Origin: Clostridia bacterium | GTDB taxonomy: Bacteria; Bacillota; Clostridia; Oscillospirales; SIG627 | DNA: 17,990 nucleotides | Assembly: GCA_017453605.1 (NCBI GenBank) | Contig: JAFTEP010000259.1 | Coordinates: 1 to 17,990 of the forward strand | Direction: 5' to 3' | Shown: piece by piece, positions 15,728 to 17,990 of the stretch | Numbering within the stretch: position 1 is the first letter of the stretch | Layout of the letters: each line of letters opens with the position of its first letter | The notes under the pieces: model-generated | Told to the model about the DNA's origin: nothing | Seen by the model: only the letters and a program-made list of their open reading frames with translations | The model's database searches: none | Position numbers and translations under genes: made by a program

Positions 15728-16953
15728 CAGTTCTTTCTCTTTCTGAAAAGATACTCGTCGAGCTCGGTTTTGACGCTCTCGGGTATCTCACGGGAAACGG
15801 GACAACGGGCGCTGTCCGCCATACGGCGCGCGAACTCGGCGACGAAAATCCCGTCCGCGATGATCTGAGCCTCGCTGAGGACGTCCCGCGTGTCGTAGCG
15901 GTTGTGGATCATCGCCTGAGAGACGGGCGCGCGCCTGACAAAGGTCACGGACGGAACTCCGGCGTCGGCAAAGGGCGTGGAATCGCTCGAATGTACCCCC
16001 TGCCTCGGGTTGACGGGAAAAGAAAGCTCCGCGCCCATATATCTTAAATACCCTGCAAGATCGTTCTCGGCGGAGCAGGTCGCACAGAATTTTCCCATAT
16101 AGGTACCGATCATATCGAGGTTTATATCGAGATCGGTGAGGGCGATCTCGTCGGGATTCGCTTTGACGTAAGCCTTCGCGCCGAGAAGCCCCCTCTCCTC
16201 GCTGCCGCAGAAGATGAACCTCAGACCGTAGCTGTGGGGAGCGGTCTTTTTCAGCGCCTCCATTATCACTAAAAGTCCGATACAGCCGGACATATTGTCG
16301 TAGGAGCCGACGGAGAGCGCGGTGCTGTCGTAGTGCGCGGTGAAGGTGATCCAGAGCCCGTTTTTGCCCTCTATCTCGGCGATCACGTTCTGAGAAGAGC
16401 CCTGATAGACCTTCTGCGAGACCTTGAGGCTGACTTCTTTCACGCCGTTTTTGACAAGAGCGAGGGCGTCCTTGGCATTGATGCTGACGGCGGGGAGCTT
16501 GTCGCCGCAGGCGACGTAGTCCCTGAGCTCTTTCAGATCGACGTCGCTGTCCTCAAAGAAAACTCCGCCGTCGTAGGTGATGACGCCTCTTGCGCCGTTA
16601 TCCACAAGATCGTGATACAAAAAGTACCCGAAGCCGCTGTCAAGTAGGACGACGCTGTCCTTCGCGGCGGCAAGAGACGCGGGAGAGACGTCCGGCAGAT
16701 ATACGAGGGGCGCCGTCAAGTCCGCGTCGGCGCAGCAGCGGTAGCCGCGGCAGGGGATCTCTTTGCCGTCGGCGCAAAGCGAGGCCAGAATATCCGAACC
16801 CATCTGCACTTCGAAGCTTTCGAGCCTCGCTTTTACACCGAGGCGCTCACAGAGCCCGGCAAGATATTCAGCGGTTTTCAATTCCTCGGGAGTGCCGCCC
16901 ATGCGGACGTAGGAAGTCTCCTTCAGGATCTGTGCGACCGTCTTTTTGTTCAT
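15727..16953 (-). CDS. M28 family zinc metallopeptidase (aminopeptidase-like) with PA-type insert
   Basis: 408 residues. The two-zinc site typical of M28 peptidases is present: His207 (FTAHYDS), Asp219 (SYDNMSG, bridging), Glu252/Glu253 (GSEERGLLG, catalytic base and ligand), Asp280 (NLDMIG) and His350 (MIHNRYDT). The substrate-pocket stretch VHSSDSTPFADAGVPSV (320-336) is also typical. Residues about 70-180 form a PA-like insert (APLVYLPDV, VVLLDSGFG, GARGVITYDGG). There is no signal peptide or membrane helix, so the enzyme is probably cytoplasmic and trims peptides or related amides; the substrate is unknown. A strong RBS (GGGAGGAAATC, directly upstream of the ATG at 16953) sets the start. 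The upstream ApbE-like gene ends 16 bases away and the AlkZ-related gene overlaps its stop, so all three form an operon. Confidence 0.9.
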   Translation of the reverse strand: MNKKTVAQILKETSYVRMGGTPEELKTAEYLAGLCERLGVKARLESFEVQMGSDILASLCADGKEIPCRGYRCCADADLTAPLVYLPDVSPASLAAAKDSVVLLDSGFGYFLYHDLVDNGARGVITYDGGVFFEDSDVDLKELRDYVACGDKLPAVSINAKDALALVKNGVKEVSLKVSQKVYQGSSQNVIAEIEGKNGLWITFTAHYDSTALSVGSYDNMSGCIGLLVIMEALKKTAPHSYGLRFIFCGSEERGLLGAKAYVKANPDEIALTDLDINLDMIGTYMGKFCATCSAENDLAGYLRYMGAELSFPVNPRQGVHSSDSTPFADAGVPSVTFVRRAPVSQAMIHNRYDTRDVLSEAQIIADGIFVAEFARRMADSARCPVSREIPESVKTELDEYLFRKRKN

Positions 16954-16969
16954 GATTTCCTCCCGAGGA

Positions 16970-17989
16970 TCATTGAGTGAATCCGTCGCTTAGTTCGGCA
17001 ACGGTCATTACGCCGGGCGTCACGATGACTCTGCCGCCTTCAGCGCAGGCGAACGAGACGCCCTCGGCCTCCGGCAAAAAGAGTTCGGAGATATAGACTC
17101 CGGCGCAGGACGCGGCGAGCTCTCCGCAGGAAAGGGTCCGGGACGCAGCGGCAAGATCGCTCACGGCGCACTTGGGCCGGCAGTCCGACGGATCGAAAAA
17201 AGGCGTGACCGTTCTGCCGTCGGAATACTGAAAATAATAATCGAAGCGATCGTTTGCGAGAGTGTAATCCTTGAGATAAACAAAGCTCAGGACGTTCTCG
17301 GCGTCGATCAGGGCGGCGTTGCCGACCACACTTCCATCGCGGGACTTCAGCACGAATCTGTAGGTGGTCAGACTCTCTTCCCCGAGGCTCCGGACGAAGC
17401 CGTCGGAGCTCACGAGATAACCGGCGGAAAACCCGGCGGCAAGGACGCGGTCGGCGATATAGTCGGCGACGAATGCGTTTTTCATCCAGCACAGATCGAC
17501 GAACGCGCTCAGACCCTCCCTCCGGGCAAAGTCGAGATACTCGCCGTCGACCTCGAGCCGGACCGTGTCGTCCGGCAAAAGAACGAGCCTGACGGCTCCG
17601 TTGAGGATGAACCTTTCGAGCCCGCGGACGTAATCCGCCGCGTCGGGGTCGAGAGCGGGATCGAAGACCTCCGCCTCCTCGTCTGTCGTTGCGCCGAACA
17701 CTCCGCGGTACTGCAGAAAGATCGGGGCGAGGAGGTGATCCTTCCTTTCGTGCGACTGCAGGACGGAGAGCGCCGAGTAGAGCGCGGGATCTACCTTTAC
17801 GTTTTCGTTCGGGCTGTGGTTGACGGTGTAGAGGTTCGAAACGCCGTCGAAGCTCTGATCCGAGCTGAAGATCCTGAACGCCTCCTGAGCCGCCTTTGTG
17901 TATGCGGCGGTCACGCCTCTCAGCTCGTTACGCGGAGAGGATGAGCCGACGAAGTATCTGAAAACGAAGTCTCCGGCGGCGCTCGAAGC
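16970..17989 (-). CDS. Divergent ApbE-fold-like protein, incomplete at right edge
   Basis: The frame is open to the right edge, so 339 residues are visible without the true N-terminus; a GTG at 17914 lies inside the frame. I do not recognise it with certainty. Its layout follows FAD:protein FMN transferase (ApbE): VKVDPALYSALSVLQ early; then VDLCWMKNAFVADYIADRVLAAGF...GYLVSSDGFVRSLG, parallel to the ApbE stretch VDLGGIAKGYAAD...ALINLGG; then YYFQYSDGRTVTPFFDPSDCRP, parallel to the H-x-DP-x-TG motif; then LSCGELAASCAGVYI, parallel to the DALSTALFVLG helix. The Gly-Gly, His and metal-binding Asp/Thr positions appear lost, so transferase activity is doubtful. No signal peptide can be judged because the start is missing. 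It is first in the visible operon with the M28 peptidase, 16 bases downstream. ApbE homology is my inference from motif order. Confidence 0.6.
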   Translation of the reverse strand, partial: ASSAAGDFVFRYFVGSSSPRNELRGVTAAYTKAAQEAFRIFSSDQSFDGVSNLYTVNHSPNENVKVDPALYSALSVLQSHERKDHLLAPIFLQYRGVFGATTDEEAEVFDPALDPDAADYVRGLERFILNGAVRLVLLPDDTVRLEVDGEYLDFARREGLSAFVDLCWMKNAFVADYIADRVLAAGFSAGYLVSSDGFVRSLGEESLTTYRFVLKSRDGSVVGNAALIDAENVLSFVYLKDYTLANDRFDYYFQYSDGRTVTPFFDPSDCRPKCAVSDLAAASRTLSCGELAASCAGVYISELFLPEAEGVSFACAEGGRVIVTPGVMTVAELSDGFTQ

Positions 17990-17990
17990 A

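Overview
The window looks like chromosome from a GC-rich (roughly 58-60% by eye) gut-type Clostridia bacterium. This rests on family content (Mbeg1-like DUF2974, DUF3737, DUF4838, an AlkZ-related protein, GLUG and InlB/Flg_new repeats), purine-rich Shine-Dalgarno sites and tightly packed genes. No rRNA, tRNA, CRISPR array, transposase or integrase is visible. The genus cannot be named from this sequence.

Left block (1-8463, plus strand): the C-terminal 2,323 residues of a giant, all-beta, repeat-rich surface protein whose start lies off the left edge. Three small membrane-anchored pilin-like proteins follow in very close order: one PilX/GspK-like, and two with prepilin G|xxxxE cleavage motifs resembling PilV/GspI and PilW/GspJ. 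I read this as a minor-pilin tip cassette with its adhesin, a monoderm arrangement analogous to pilX-pilY1 in Gram-negative type IV pilus operons. It is the most interesting system here.

Middle block (8516-12867, plus strand): three translationally coupled genes encode an Mbeg1-like alpha/beta hydrolase (DUF2974), a DUF4838 predicted carbohydrate-active protein, and a LarA-type nickel-pincer 2-hydroxyacid racemase/epimerase with all key residues conserved. A strong hairpin terminator closes the block at 12891-12928, where it meets a convergent minus-strand operon.

Right block (minus strand, read right to left): (i) a divergent ApbE-fold protein, incomplete at the right edge; (ii) an M28 aminopeptidase-like metallopeptidase; (iii) an AlkZ-related gene split by a one-base deletion in an A-run; then a terminator at 15040-15061. 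A separate promoter at 14996-15004 drives a DUF3737 beta-helix protein and a MalY/PatB-type PLP C-S lyase joined by an ATGA overlap.

The only gaps are short (52, 59 and 97 bases). The last two hold the terminators and promoter listed; the first holds only a weak hairpin. No gene-free stretch exceeds 300 bases.
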